Source: Dactylosporangium siamense (GTDB taxonomy: Bacteria; Actinomycetota; Actinomycetes; Mycobacteriales; Micromonosporaceae). From it: a stretch of DNA of 64,000 bases. The stretch covers positions 62,001 to 126,000 of the forward strand of contig NZ_BONQ01000026.1 in the NCBI RefSeq assembly GCF_016862795.1. Reading direction: 5' to 3'. The notes beneath the pieces were generated by a model. The model was not told where the DNA came from. It saw only the letters and a program-made list of their open reading frames with translations, and ran no database searches. Position numbers and translations under genes: made by a program. Below are positions 16,066-24,516 of this stretch, piece after piece (positions within the stretch are counted from its first letter, which is position 1; every line of letters begins with the position of its first letter).

Positions 16066-16084
16066 TCACCGGTACACTTCCGGG

Positions 16085-16651
16085 ATGGCACGATGGCAAC
16101 CCGACGCGCGGGAGCGGCTGCAACAGGCGGCCCTCGAGCTCTTCGCCGAGCAGGGCTTCGCCGCGACCACGGTGCCGGCGATCACGGAACGGGCCGGCCT
16201 GACGACGCGCACGTTCTTCCGGCACTTCGCCGACAAGCGCGAGGTGCTCTTCGCCGACGAGGCCGAGCTGCCCGCGTACGCCGAGCAGCTCGTCGCCCAG
16301 GCACCCGCCGGCACCAGCCCCCTCGCGATCATCCTGGAGGGCCTGCGCGGCCTCGCCGAGACCCGGTTCGAGGGCCGTAGGGACACCATCCGGCAGTGGC
16401 GCGCCATCGTCGCGACCGACGCCGGCCTGCGCGAGCGCGAGCTGCAGAAACGGGCCGCGATGGCCGCCGCGGTGCGGGACGGTTTCCGGGCCCGCGGCCT
16501 CGATCCGACCCGGGCCGCCCTGCTCGCCGAGACGTCGACGACGCTGATGTACGTGTCGGTCACCGTGTGGCTCGAGACCGACGACGACCGCAAGCTCTAC
16601 GACATCATCGAGACCGCGCTCGCCACGCTGCGGGCAACGCTTGACGCGTAG
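16085..16651 (+). CDS. TetR/AcrR-family transcriptional regulator
   Basis: The 188-residue protein has the standard N-terminal helix-turn-helix (ALELFAEQGFAATTVPAITE, TTRTFFRHFADKREVLF) and an all-helical ligand domain. It is divergent from a saccharopine dehydrogenase-like gene, and two palindromic operators lie 20-64 bases upstream of its ATG. The simplest reading is a repressor of itself and the dehydrogenase, released by a small hydrophobic ligand. Its stop lies ten bases from the convergent reductase stop. Confidence 0.95.
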   Translation: MARWQPDARERLQQAALELFAEQGFAATTVPAITERAGLTTRTFFRHFADKREVLFADEAELPAYAEQLVAQAPAGTSPLAIILEGLRGLAETRFEGRRDTIRQWRAIVATDAGLRERELQKRAAMAAAVRDGFRARGLDPTRAALLAETSTTLMYVSVTVWLETDDDRKLYDIIETALATLRATLDA

Positions 16652-16660
16652 CGCGGCCCG

Positions 16661-17620
16661 TCACAGCACCACGACGAGCCGGCTGCCCCGCAGATCGGTG
16701 CGTTGCCAGGCGGCCTCGATGTCGCTCAGTGCGACCCGCACGACGTCGAAGGTCAGCTCGCCGGCCTGCGCCCACGCCACGACCTGGCCGTACACCTCCT
16801 GCATCGTCTGCGGGCCGAGTCCTTTGGCCGCACCGTAGATCTCGACCCCGGAGGTGCGCAGGCTCTCCGCGGCGAGCGTGAGCCCGGCACCGGCGGACTC
16901 GCCGATCTGGATCAGCCGGGTCGGCTTCGGAAACGCGAATGACTCCGGGACCAGCGATCGCAACAGGATCTCGGTCGGCCGGCCCCAGAGGAAGTCCAGC
17001 ACGATGTCGTACCCGTCCCCCTTGACATCGAGGTACGCCTGCGCCAGCGCCTCGTCCGGCACCGCGGTGTTGATCACCTCATCGGCGCCGAGGGTCCGCA
17101 CCTCACGCAGCTGGTCGTCGTCGCGACCGGTCGCGACGATCCGTCCGGCGCCGAGCAGCCGGGCCACCTTCACCGCGAGCCGCCCCGCGACCCCGGTCGC
17201 GCCCTGCACGAGCACCGTCTCCCCCGGCACGAAGCCGCCGGCGGTCTTGATGGACATGCCGGTGATCGCGGTGCCCAGCACGGTCGCGATCGCCGGGTCG
17301 ACACCCTCCGCGATCGGCAGGTAGGAGCCCTTGGGCACCACGGTCTTCTCGGCGAGCGCGCCGTAGGGCCGGCGCGGGTTGCCGAACCCGACGAGGGTGC
17401 CGTCCGGCAGCGCGCCGATGCCGTCGAAGGCGGGAATCGCCGGCAACTGGGCGGTGTACTGCCCGCTCGCGTAGTGCGTGCCCGCCGCGATGCGCTTGTC
17501 GACGGTTTCGACCGCGACCGCCTTCACGTCAATGATCACCTCATCGTCGCCCGCCACGGGATCCGGGAAGTCCTCATAGCGAGGCACGCCACCGATCTCG
17601 TGCAACACCGCCGCTTTCAT
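16661..17620 (-). CDS. Zinc-independent quinone oxidoreductase-like reductase (MDR superfamily)
   Basis: The 319-residue protein has a GroES-like N-terminal half and an NADPH-binding half (VLVQGATGVAGRLAVKVARL, VATGRDDDQL). It lacks the Cys-rich zinc loop of alcohol dehydrogenases, so it belongs to the quinone oxidoreductase group. ATG 17620 has GGAGG eight bases upstream. Two similar inverted repeats just upstream suggest control by an unlinked regulator, as no regulator is adjacent on this side. Confidence 0.88.
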   Translation of the reverse strand: MKAAVLHEIGGVPRYEDFPDPVAGDDEVIIDVKAVAVETVDKRIAAGTHYASGQYTAQLPAIPAFDGIGALPDGTLVGFGNPRRPYGALAEKTVVPKGSYLPIAEGVDPAIATVLGTAITGMSIKTAGGFVPGETVLVQGATGVAGRLAVKVARLLGAGRIVATGRDDDQLREVRTLGADEVINTAVPDEALAQAYLDVKGDGYDIVLDFLWGRPTEILLRSLVPESFAFPKPTRLIQIGESAGAGLTLAAESLRTSGVEIYGAAKGLGPQTMQEVYGQVVAWAQAGELTFDVVRVALSDIEAAWQRTDLRGSRLVVVL

Positions 17621-17640
17621 CACACGCCACCTCCGTCTCT

Positions 17641-17673
17641 CTATCACCGATAGATTGACCCTAGCACTGATAG
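17641..17673. promoter_or_regulatory. Paired inverted repeats upstream of the quinone oxidoreductase
   Basis: CTATCACCGATAG (17641-17653, perfect five-bp arms) and CTAGCACTGATAG (17661-17673) are 20 bp apart centre to centre, two helical turns, and lie 20-53 bases before the reductase ATG. The ATAG/CTAT half-sites are typical of TetR or MarR operators. Confidence 0.6.
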
Positions 17674-17824
17674 AGGCCCGGTGGTCACGCCACCACCCTG
17701 GACCGGTACGCCCAGGAGGACCGTCACTGACCCGATTCGCCGGTGGTGGTTGTCGAATCCGCCGGGCGTCATTCGTCATCAGAGTGTGGCCCGTCCGGGG
17801 CCACACCGAGAGCGGGTGGCCTGC

Positions 17825-19018
17825 ATGACCGTCAACGATCAGCCCAGAGTCGATCAGCCGCTGGTGCGCACAGCGCCGGGGCGGTGGGCCGTGACCGGCG
17901 TGTTCTTCCTCAACGGGCTCACGCTGTCGACGTACATCGTGCGGGCACCCTCGTTCAAGGACACCCACCACCTCACCGACGGACAGTTCGGGCTCACCGG
18001 TCTGCTGTTCGCGTTGGCCGCGCTGGCCTGCATGCAGTTCGTCGGGCCGCTGACCGCCCGGGTCGGGGCCCGGGCGGTGCTGCGCGTGACCCTCGCGGTC
18101 ATGCCACTACTGCTGGCCGGCATCGCCGTCGCACCCGGCCCGTGGTGGTTCACCGCCCTGGCACCCGTCCTCGGCGCGGTCCACGGCACCACCGACGCGG
18201 CGATGAACACCAGCGCGGTCGCGGTCGAACGCCGGGCCGGCCGCCCGATCCTCAACGGCTGCCACGCGGCCTGGAGCATCAGCGCGGTCGTCGCCGCGCT
18301 GTCCACCGCCGCCCTGACCCGCACCGACGTCTCGCTCGCCGCGCACCTCATCACCGCCGGCGCCCTGCTGCTGGCCGCCGGCCTCGTGCTCGGTCCCCGA
18401 CTGCCGGAGACCGGCCGCGTCGAAGCCAAGGCCGGCGACGCCACCGGGCAGGACGGCGCACCGGGCCGGCGTTCCGGCTGGAGCGGCGCCCTGCTCGTGC
18501 TGGGCCTGACCGCCACCGCGCTCATGATCTGCGAGGGTGCGGCGCTCGGCTGGGGCGGCATCTTCCTGCACGAGCAGCGGCACGCCACCCTCAGCATCGC
18601 CGCGGCCGCGATCACCGCCTACACCGGCGGCCAGGCCCTGGGCCGGTTGGCGGGCGACCGGCTCACCAGCCGCTGGGGCGGCGACACGCTGTTCCGCCTG
18701 GCCGCCGCGATCGCGACCGCCGGCCTCGCCGCCGCTGTGCTGACGCCGCACCCCACCGCGGCGGTGGCCGGCTTCGCCCTGGCCGGACTGGGCTCCTCGG
18801 TGCTGATACCGCTGACCTTCAGCGCGGTCGGCCGGCTGCCGGGCAGCACCCCCACAGCGACCCTGGTGTCGCGGCTGACCACGTTCACCTACACCGGGAT
18901 CCTGCTCGGGCCGGCCCTCATCGGCTGGGCCGCCGACCAGATCGGCCTCGCCGTCACCATGGCCGCGCTGATCCCCCTGCCGCTGATCGTCGCCCTGCTC
19001 CCCCGCCCACCGGCCTGA
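17825..19018 (+). CDS. Major facilitator superfamily transporter
   Basis: The 397-residue protein has about 12 hydrophobic helices in two six-helix halves separated by a charged loop (about residues 200-220). It resembles the fucose-permease-like and YbjJ-like MFS proteins (WAVTGVFFLNGLTLSTYIVR start, GCHAAWSISAVVAAL, WGGIFLHEQRHA). The substrate is unknown. ATG 17825 gives the expected short cytoplasmic N-terminus. It faces a second MFS gene of the same subfamily across 95 bases. Confidence 0.9.
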   Translation: MTVNDQPRVDQPLVRTAPGRWAVTGVFFLNGLTLSTYIVRAPSFKDTHHLTDGQFGLTGLLFALAALACMQFVGPLTARVGARAVLRVTLAVMPLLLAGIAVAPGPWWFTALAPVLGAVHGTTDAAMNTSAVAVERRAGRPILNGCHAAWSISAVVAALSTAALTRTDVSLAAHLITAGALLLAAGLVLGPRLPETGRVEAKAGDATGQDGAPGRRSGWSGALLVLGLTATALMICEGAALGWGGIFLHEQRHATLSIAAAAITAYTGGQALGRLAGDRLTSRWGGDTLFRLAAAIATAGLAAAVLTPHPTAAVAGFALAGLGSSVLIPLTFSAVGRLPGSTPTATLVSRLTTFTYTGILLGPALIGWAADQIGLAVTMAALIPLPLIVALLPRPPA

Positions 19019-19113
19019 GCGTCAAACGGCCGCGTTCGCGGCGAGCGTCCCGATGAAACGCCGTTCGACCGTGACCCGCGTGCTCCACGGCAACGTCGCG
19101 GCAACCGGCCTGG

Positions 19114-20370
19114 TCACCGCCGCGCAGGCGTTCCTCCGCGCTCTCCCGCTGGACCGCCTCGACCTGTCGCAGCACCGCTTCCATGCTGCCGGGCTGTCCA
19201 TGGTTGCTCGGTGGTCAGGGCGGCAAGCACCCGCGGCGCGATGACGGTGATCACTGCGGCCAGGACCGCCGGGATCACCATCGCGACCGGCAGCGAGGCC
19301 CCCGACGCCACCCCGCCGATGACCGCGGGCCCGATCAGGCCGCCACCGTAGCTGATCGTCGTCACCATCGAGAGGTCCTTCGCCCGCCCCGGAAAGGCGG
19401 CACCGACGGTGCTCGACACGACCGGCCAGATGAGTGCCATGCCGGCGCCGACCAGCACCCAGCCGCTCAGCGCCACCGGCAGCGCCGCGCCACCGGTGAC
19501 CGGCGCGAGCAGCACCGTGGCATAGCCCGTCGTGGCGGTCAGGCCGGCCAGCAGCACCACCCGGGCGGCCCGGACACGGGAGCGCACCGCGTCGCCGAGC
19601 AGCCGGACGGCGGTCATCGCCGCGAAGAACATCGTGTAGGTCAGCGAGGCGGTGGCGGGGTCGACGCCAAGCACCTGGCGGGTGTACACGCCCGCCCAGT
19701 CGGTCGCCGCTCCCTCCGTCAGGAACGCGGCGGCGCCGATCAGGCTGAGCAGCAGCACCAGCGGCAGCCCCGCGCGGCCACCCGGTGCCGGCTGCCCGTC
19801 GGCACCGGCGGCGGTTGGTGACGCCGGGGCGGGCAGCCGTCGCCCCAGATCGGCGGCGGTCAGCGCCGCCACCACCGCACCGGTGACCATGATCAGGCCG
19901 ACGCCGGCGCCGGCCCGCAGTGCCGCCGCCGTCACCAGCCCACCGCCCAGCGCTCCGAGCGCCCACACGCCGTGCAGGGTCGACATGGCCGGCCGCCGCT
20001 CGGCGCGTTCGAGGTCGACGGCCTGCACGGTGAGCGCCACGTTCACCATGCCGAGCAGCACGCCGAAGACCAGGGTGGCCGCCACCAGCGTCCCGGCGGA
20101 GCCCGCCAGGGCCGGCCCCGCCAGGGACGCGGCGAGCAGTGGCGCCACCACCCGGAGCAGGCCGCGCCCGGTGAACCGCTCCGCCAGGACACCGGCCAAC
20201 GGCATGGCGACCAGAGCGCCGAGGCCCAGCACGAGCAGTGCCACGCCGAGCCTGGCCGGCCCGAGGTCGAGGCGCGCGTCGGTGGCCGGCAGGGTGGCGC
20301 CCCACAGGGCGTTGAGCACCCCGGTCAGGCCGTAGCAGCCGGCGACCGCGAGTCGGGTTGAGGTCCACAT
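19114..20370 (-). CDS. Major facilitator superfamily transporter (paralogue of the preceding MFS gene)
   Basis: The 418-residue protein has 12 predicted helices and shares landmarks with its convergent neighbour: TYTMFFAAMTAVRLLGDAVRSR against TAYTGGQALGRLAGDRLTSR, and STLHGVWALGALGGG against NGCHAAWSISAVVAA. The last 30 residues are Gly/Arg-rich and soluble. The gene's promoter region contains the 20-bp tandem repeat array, starting 70 bases before its ATG. The LysR gene just upstream on the same strand could regulate it. Confidence 0.9.
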   Translation of the reverse strand: MWTSTRLAVAGCYGLTGVLNALWGATLPATDARLDLGPARLGVALLVLGLGALVAMPLAGVLAERFTGRGLLRVVAPLLAASLAGPALAGSAGTLVAATLVFGVLLGMVNVALTVQAVDLERAERRPAMSTLHGVWALGALGGGLVTAAALRAGAGVGLIMVTGAVVAALTAADLGRRLPAPASPTAAGADGQPAPGGRAGLPLVLLLSLIGAAAFLTEGAATDWAGVYTRQVLGVDPATASLTYTMFFAAMTAVRLLGDAVRSRVRAARVVLLAGLTATTGYATVLLAPVTGGAALPVALSGWVLVGAGMALIWPVVSSTVGAAFPGRAKDLSMVTTISYGGGLIGPAVIGGVASGASLPVAMVIPAVLAAVITVIAPRVLAALTTEQPWTARQHGSGAATGRGGPAGERGGTPARR

Positions 20371-20440
20371 GCCCTCACTCTGGCCGCGCCCGCTCCCGGC
20401 GGTCCAACACCTGCTGCGACCGGATCAACGCAGTTTCGTT

Positions 20441-20614
20441 GTCAATCACGCGTCTTGGTTGTCAATCACGCGTCGTCGTCGTCGATCACGCGTCGTCGTC
20501 GTCGATCACGCGTCGTCGTCGTCGATCACGCGTCGTCGTTGTCGATCACGCGTCGTCGTTGTCGATCGCACGTCGTCGTTGTCGATCACGCGTCTTCGTT
20601 GTCGATCACGCGTC
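20441..20614. repeat. Tandem array of 20-bp repeats in the promoter region of an MFS gene
   Basis: Eight consecutive 20-bp units plus a partial ninth have the consensus GTCGATCACGCGTCGTCGTT. Variation lies mainly at positions 4, 15 and 18-20, and one unit has a swapped CGCA. Each unit holds the palindrome ACGCGT. The array starts 70 bases before the downstream MFS start codon and its last unit contains the stop codon of the LysR gene. Units are head to tail with no spacers, so it is a minisatellite rather than a CRISPR. Confidence 0.95.
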
Positions 20615-21577
20615 CGGGCGCCACGCCAGCTCGGGCACGGTCAGCCAGCCCTCGGCCGCGGCCAGCTCCGCCGCCGACTCCAGCAGCGCCCGCAGCCCGG
20701 GACGGTGATGCTCCCCGGCCCGCCAGACCAGACTCCACGGGTAGACGGCACCCGGCTCCACCAACGGCCGCAGCACCGCACCAGGCACCGGCGCCTGGTC
20801 CAGCAAGGTCAGCACGGGCGACTCCCGCACCTGGACGTGATATGCCAGTTCCTCGATGCTGTGCACGTACGGATGCGCACCGCCGCCGTCCACGGGGGCA
20901 CCGCACGACTGCAACAGCCGCCGGGCCGCGTCCTCCCACTCCGGCGTGACGTGGTCCCCGGCCAGCCAGCACACCTGCGCGTCGCGCAGAGCGGCCAGCG
21001 GCACCGCGGACTGCTCGGCCAGCGCGCTGCGAACCGGCACCAGCAACGCCAACGGCTCCCAGCGGATCAGCCGATGAGCGAGGCCACTCGCCGCTGCGCC
21101 GCGGACGCTACTCTCCGCGGCGCCCTGCCGGCCGAACGTCGCATCGAGACGGTGCTCGCCGAGCAACGCGGTCGCGCGGCCCATCCCGCCCTCGAAGCGG
21201 GCGAAGAACTCCGTCGCCGGCTCCTGCGCCCGGGCGCCAGTCAGCACCCGCGCCGGGGTCAGGCCCGGTGCCACGACGTTCACCAGCAACGTCGTCTCCC
21301 CACCCCGCAGCTCGCGCACCGTCTCGTCATGCAGGACCAGCAGCCGCCGCGCCCGGGGCAGCAGCAGCTCACCGGCCGGAGTCAGCGCGACCCGGCGGCT
21401 CGTCCGGTCGAACAGCGCCATCCCGACGCGTTCCTCGAGGCGTTGCACATCGCGGCTGAGCGCCTGCTGGGCAATGAAGAGCCGCGCCGCGGCCCGCCCG
21501 AAATGCAGTTCATCGGCCACCGCGACGAAGTGCCGCAGCAGCCGCACATCGAGGTCGGGCCACGTTCTGGACGTCAT
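20606..21577 (-). CDS. LysR-family transcriptional regulator
   Basis: The 323-residue protein has the LysR helix-turn-helix at about residues 8-65 (LLRHFVAVADELHFGRAAARL, LSRDVQRLEERVG) and a substrate-binding effector domain. ATG 21577 is favoured because GGGGGTG lies five bases upstream; ATG 21580 and GTG 21583 are also in frame. The last codons and stop lie inside the first unit of the 20-bp repeat array. It is divergent from a TraB-like gene and upstream of an MFS gene, either of which could be its target. Confidence 0.9.
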   Translation of the reverse strand: MTSRTWPDLDVRLLRHFVAVADELHFGRAAARLFIAQQALSRDVQRLEERVGMALFDRTSRRVALTPAGELLLPRARRLLVLHDETVRELRGGETTLLVNVVAPGLTPARVLTGARAQEPATEFFARFEGGMGRATALLGEHRLDATFGRQGAAESSVRGAAASGLAHRLIRWEPLALLVPVRSALAEQSAVPLAALRDAQVCWLAGDHVTPEWEDAARRLLQSCGAPVDGGGAHPYVHSIEELAYHVQVRESPVLTLLDQAPVPGAVLRPLVEPGAVYPWSLVWRAGEHHRPGLRALLESAAELAAAEGWLTVPELAWRPDA

Positions 21578-21653
21578 CATCACCCCCGCTCAAAGACGCC
21601 GTTCTGCCGACGGTACGCCGACCGCGCTGGTAACGGCTTCCTACCCTGGCGGC

Positions 21654-22367
21654 ATGCAGCTGACCGAGTTGAGCGCCGCGGGGTTCCGGACCTCCGTCAG
21701 CGTGTTCCGGCGACCCACCGGCGGGCTGCGCTGGGTGATCATCCCGACGATCCACATGGGACACACCGACTACTACTGGGCGATCTGGCAGCGGCTGCGG
21801 TCCTGCCGGGCGGTCATCGCCGAGACCTGGGACGGGCCCAGCTCGACCGGGATGGCCTACGCCAACGCGATGCGCCTGGCCCGGCAACGCGCCAGCCGTG
21901 ACCTGGTGCCCCAGGACATCGACTACGGCGCGCTGGGCGTACCGATCATATTCCCCGACGAATACCTGGTGCCGCAGGCGGACCCGGACCGCCGGATGTC
22001 CCGCGCGGAGCGGCTGAACGCGACCGTGATGACACCGATCCTGGCGCTGCACATGGCACTCACGGGCGACTGGCTCAGCACCGCACCACTCGAACTTCAC
22101 GACCACACCGAGGTGCAGCGGGATGCCGAGACCATCAAACGGGACGACCTCCTGCTCGACGCGATACGGGAGATCGACGGCGAGTTCAGCACCGAGGACA
22201 TGGAGGTGGCCGTCGTCTTCGGGGCGCTGCACATGCCGCTCGTCGTCCGCGAGCTGACCAGGGCCGGCCACCGGGTGACGCCCGACGTCCAGTGGCTGAC
22301 CGCGATCGACTACGACGAGCCGCCGTACCTGCGCAAGCCCCCGCTGGACGGGTGGATGGACTGGTAA
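21654..22367 (+). CDS. TraB/PrgY-like domain protein
   Basis: The 237-residue protein matches the TraB/GumN-like pattern: an N-terminal IPTIHMGHTDYYWAI segment with the conserved His, a middle VIAETWDGPSS with an acidic residue, and a C-terminal VAVVFGALHMPLVVRELTRA near the end. Members are suspected peptidases or pheromone-handling proteins, with biochemistry unsettled. No signal peptide or membrane helix is seen. It starts 76 bases from the divergent LysR gene. Confidence 0.65.
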   Translation: MQLTELSAAGFRTSVSVFRRPTGGLRWVIIPTIHMGHTDYYWAIWQRLRSCRAVIAETWDGPSSTGMAYANAMRLARQRASRDLVPQDIDYGALGVPIIFPDEYLVPQADPDRRMSRAERLNATVMTPILALHMALTGDWLSTAPLELHDHTEVQRDAETIKRDDLLLDAIREIDGEFSTEDMEVAVVFGALHMPLVVRELTRAGHRVTPDVQWLTAIDYDEPPYLRKPPLDGWMDW

Positions 22368-22419
22368 CCGGCTGCGGCGTGGCGCGCTTGCCCGCCGACC
22401 GGCACGGGCACCCGGTGCG

Positions 22420-23388
22420 CTACGCGGCCACCGGTTCAGGGACCTCGGCCGGGGCCGGTTCGGGCTGCTCGTCGGCGCGGACCAGAGCGATCCCGGCCAG
22501 CACGACCACGCCGCCGGCCAGTTGCCAGCCGCCCGGCGCCTGGCCCAGCGCGGCCCAGGCGAACAGCACGGCGAAGAGCACCTCGGTCAGGCCGACGAAC
22601 GAGGCGACCTTCGCGCCGAGCAGCCGGGTCGCGGCGATGCCGGACGCGTAGGCCAGCGCGGCGGCCACGACGGCCAGTCCGGCAATCGGCACGATCCAGC
22701 TCAGCTGCGTGCCCACCAGGGTGACCGGGTCCGCGCTGGTGTGGAACGGCAGCAGGCCGGTCACGTCGAACGCGGCAAGGCCGAGCGCGCCGACGACCAT
22801 CCCGGCCCAGGCCAGCGCGATCGGCGGGAGCGCGCCGTCGCCGCGGGAGGCGATGACGAAGTACACGGCCAGGCCCGTGCCGGCCAGCGCGCCCCACGCA
22901 ACGCCGGCCGCGTCCAGGCTGCCACCGCCGGGATCGAGCACGAGCACCAGACCGGCCAGGGCCGCGAGGCCGCCGAGGACGGTGCGCCGGCCCGGGCGGC
23001 GGCCGTGACGCAGCCAGACCCAGACGACGACGAGCAGGATGCCGCCGTACTCCAGCAGCAGCGCCACCCCGACGTCGAGCCGGCGGACCGCGTTGAAGAA
23101 GAACAGCTGGCACCCGGCAATCGCGACGAGCCCGAACGTGAGCACCTCGCCGACGGCCCGGCGCAGCAACCCGAACCGGCCACGCAGGGCGATGAGCGCG
23201 GGCGGGGTGAGCACCAGCGCCGCGATCGCGATCCGCACCGTCACCACCGCGCCCGGCGACCAGCCGGTCGCCATGAGCGCACCGGCGAACGGGCCGGACG
23301 TGCCGAACATCGCCGCCGACGCCAACGCCAGCCCCAGCCCGGCGGCACCCCGCGCCCGCCCGTCATGAGTAAAACGCGTTATGCTCAT
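22420..23388 (-). CDS. EamA/DMT-family transporter
   Basis: The 322-residue protein has ten hydrophobic helices in two EamA repeats (SAAMFGTSGPFAGALM in the first half, SRGDGALPPIALAWAG starting the second). It is an RhaT/YdcZ-type drug/metabolite exporter with unknown substrate. The start at ATG 23388 is preferred over GTG 23397. It is divergent from a CGNR zinc-finger gene with only 38 bases between, so the two promoters overlap and probably share control. Confidence 0.92.
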   Translation of the reverse strand: MSITRFTHDGRARGAAGLGLALASAAMFGTSGPFAGALMATGWSPGAVVTVRIAIAALVLTPPALIALRGRFGLLRRAVGEVLTFGLVAIAGCQLFFFNAVRRLDVGVALLLEYGGILLVVVWVWLRHGRRPGRRTVLGGLAALAGLVLVLDPGGGSLDAAGVAWGALAGTGLAVYFVIASRGDGALPPIALAWAGMVVGALGLAAFDVTGLLPFHTSADPVTLVGTQLSWIVPIAGLAVVAAALAYASGIAATRLLGAKVASFVGLTEVLFAVLFAWAALGQAPGGWQLAGGVVVLAGIALVRADEQPEPAPAEVPEPVAA

Positions 23389-23426
23389 GACCGGCACGCT
23401 AGCCGTACCGCTCGTAAGGAGTCAAG

Positions 23427-23957
23427 ATGCTTTTTGCGCATGACACGGAGGTCGCGCTCGTGGCGACCGCGGCAATGATCAACGCGGACCTCTCCGATGT
23501 CGCCGCGCTCGACGCATTCCTGGACCCGTGGGGCTGGACCGGCGCCCGCGCCCACGACGACGCCGAACTGGCCGCGGTCCAGGCCGCCTGCGTCCGCATG
23601 CGCGAGTTCTGGAACGCCGACGAGGACGCCGCGGTGGAGCTCGCCAACGCGCTGCTCCGCGAGGGCGGTGCGCTGCCGCAGTTGCTCCGGCACGACGGGT
23701 GGGACTACCACCTGCACGCCACCCCGCCGGACGCGTCCCTCGACGTGCGGATGACCGTGGAGACGGCGATGGCGATGATCGACGTGATCCGCCTTCAGCA
23801 GCTGGACCGACTGCGGATCTGCGCGGCCGACGACTGCGACGCGGTCCTCGTGGACCTGTCGAAGAACCGCTCTCGGCGCTTCTGCGAGGGCGGCTGCGGC
23901 AACCGCGGCAACGTGGCCGCGTACCGCGCCCGCCGCGCGGCCCGCCAGCCCGGATAG
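23427..23957 (+). CDS. CGNR zinc-finger (ABATE domain) putative regulator
   Basis: The 176-residue protein has an N-terminal ABATE-type domain and a C-terminal CGNR zinc finger: CAADDC at about residue 132, then CEGGCGNRGNVAAYRARR. These four Cys bind zinc and the following basic helix should bind DNA. Such proteins often stand beside transporters and stress genes; here it is divergent from an EamA exporter. It starts at ATG 23427 with AAGGAG upstream. Confidence 0.9.
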   Translation: MLFAHDTEVALVATAAMINADLSDVAALDAFLDPWGWTGARAHDDAELAAVQAACVRMREFWNADEDAAVELANALLREGGALPQLLRHDGWDYHLHATPPDASLDVRMTVETAMAMIDVIRLQQLDRLRICAADDCDAVLVDLSKNRSRRFCEGGCGNRGNVAAYRARRAARQPG

Positions 23958-24035
23958 CCCCCGCCCTCGACCGCGGCAGACTCCCACAGGTCTTGGTCCC
24001 CGATCGCTGCACCGGCCGAGGCGAACGCCGCCCGT

Positions 24036-24347
24036 TCAGGCGAGTTCAGAGACAGCGAGCATCAGCGCCGTAGCGGTCTCCCGCCGGAGAAGGATCGTGC
24101 GACCACGGACCGGTTCGGCGAGGTACCAAGGCCGCGCGACAGGGAGCTCCACGGCTGCCAGTTCGATGTGTTCGTCGGTACCGTCCGCCTCGGCGAACCT
24201 GTGAACGCAGATACCGATGGAGGGGTCGTTCGTGTCGATCACGATGGGCGCAGAACGGTGCCAGCGCTCGTAGCGATGACCGTCGTCTCCCTCGACACCA
24301 AAAGCCGTGCAGGCCGTGCGCGTGCACCAATCCGGATGCTTGTCCAT
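24036..24347 (-). CDS. Small hypothetical protein resembling DUF6907
   Basis: The 103-residue protein begins with MDKHPDWCTRTACTA, a Cys-containing start shared by many small actinobacterial proteins (DUF6907-like). A beta-rich body and a long C-terminal helix follow. ATG 24347 has AGGGAG nine bases upstream, which decides against the longer frame from 24404. Function is unknown. In Streptomyces-type genomes such proteins often neighbour XRE regulators, as here, where it is divergent from the XRE-DUF5919 gene. Confidence 0.7.
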   Translation of the reverse strand: MDKHPDWCTRTACTAFGVEGDDGHRYERWHRSAPIVIDTNDPSIGICVHRFAEADGTDEHIELAAVELPVARPWYLAEPVRGRTILLRRETATALMLAVSELA

Positions 24348-24439
24348 CTCGTCGCTCCCTACCGCGAAGGTGCTGGTTGGACGCACCCACCGGGCCAGGG
24401 GCATCCGTTACGGCACGTTGCCAGTCGCCGCAGGACGGT

Positions 24440-24502
24440 GAAACGTCCCTTGGGACGCATTCCAGGACGTCTTTGTGTCCCAGAAACGTCCCACAAACGT
24501 CC
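24440..24502. promoter_or_regulatory. Candidate operator cluster between the DUF6907-like and XRE genes
   Basis: CGTCCCTTGGGACG (24444-24457) is a perfect inverted repeat. GAAACGTCCC occurs at 24440-24449 and again at 24483-24492, followed by CAAACGTCC ending at 24502. The repeats end 14 bases before the XRE start codon, as expected for autoregulation. Confidence 0.65.
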
Positions 24503-24516
24503 GATAGCCTCCAGAG

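Noticed and set aside
20441-20614. CRISPR-like repeats
   Set aside because: The 20-bp units are directly adjacent without unique spacers and no cas genes are present.
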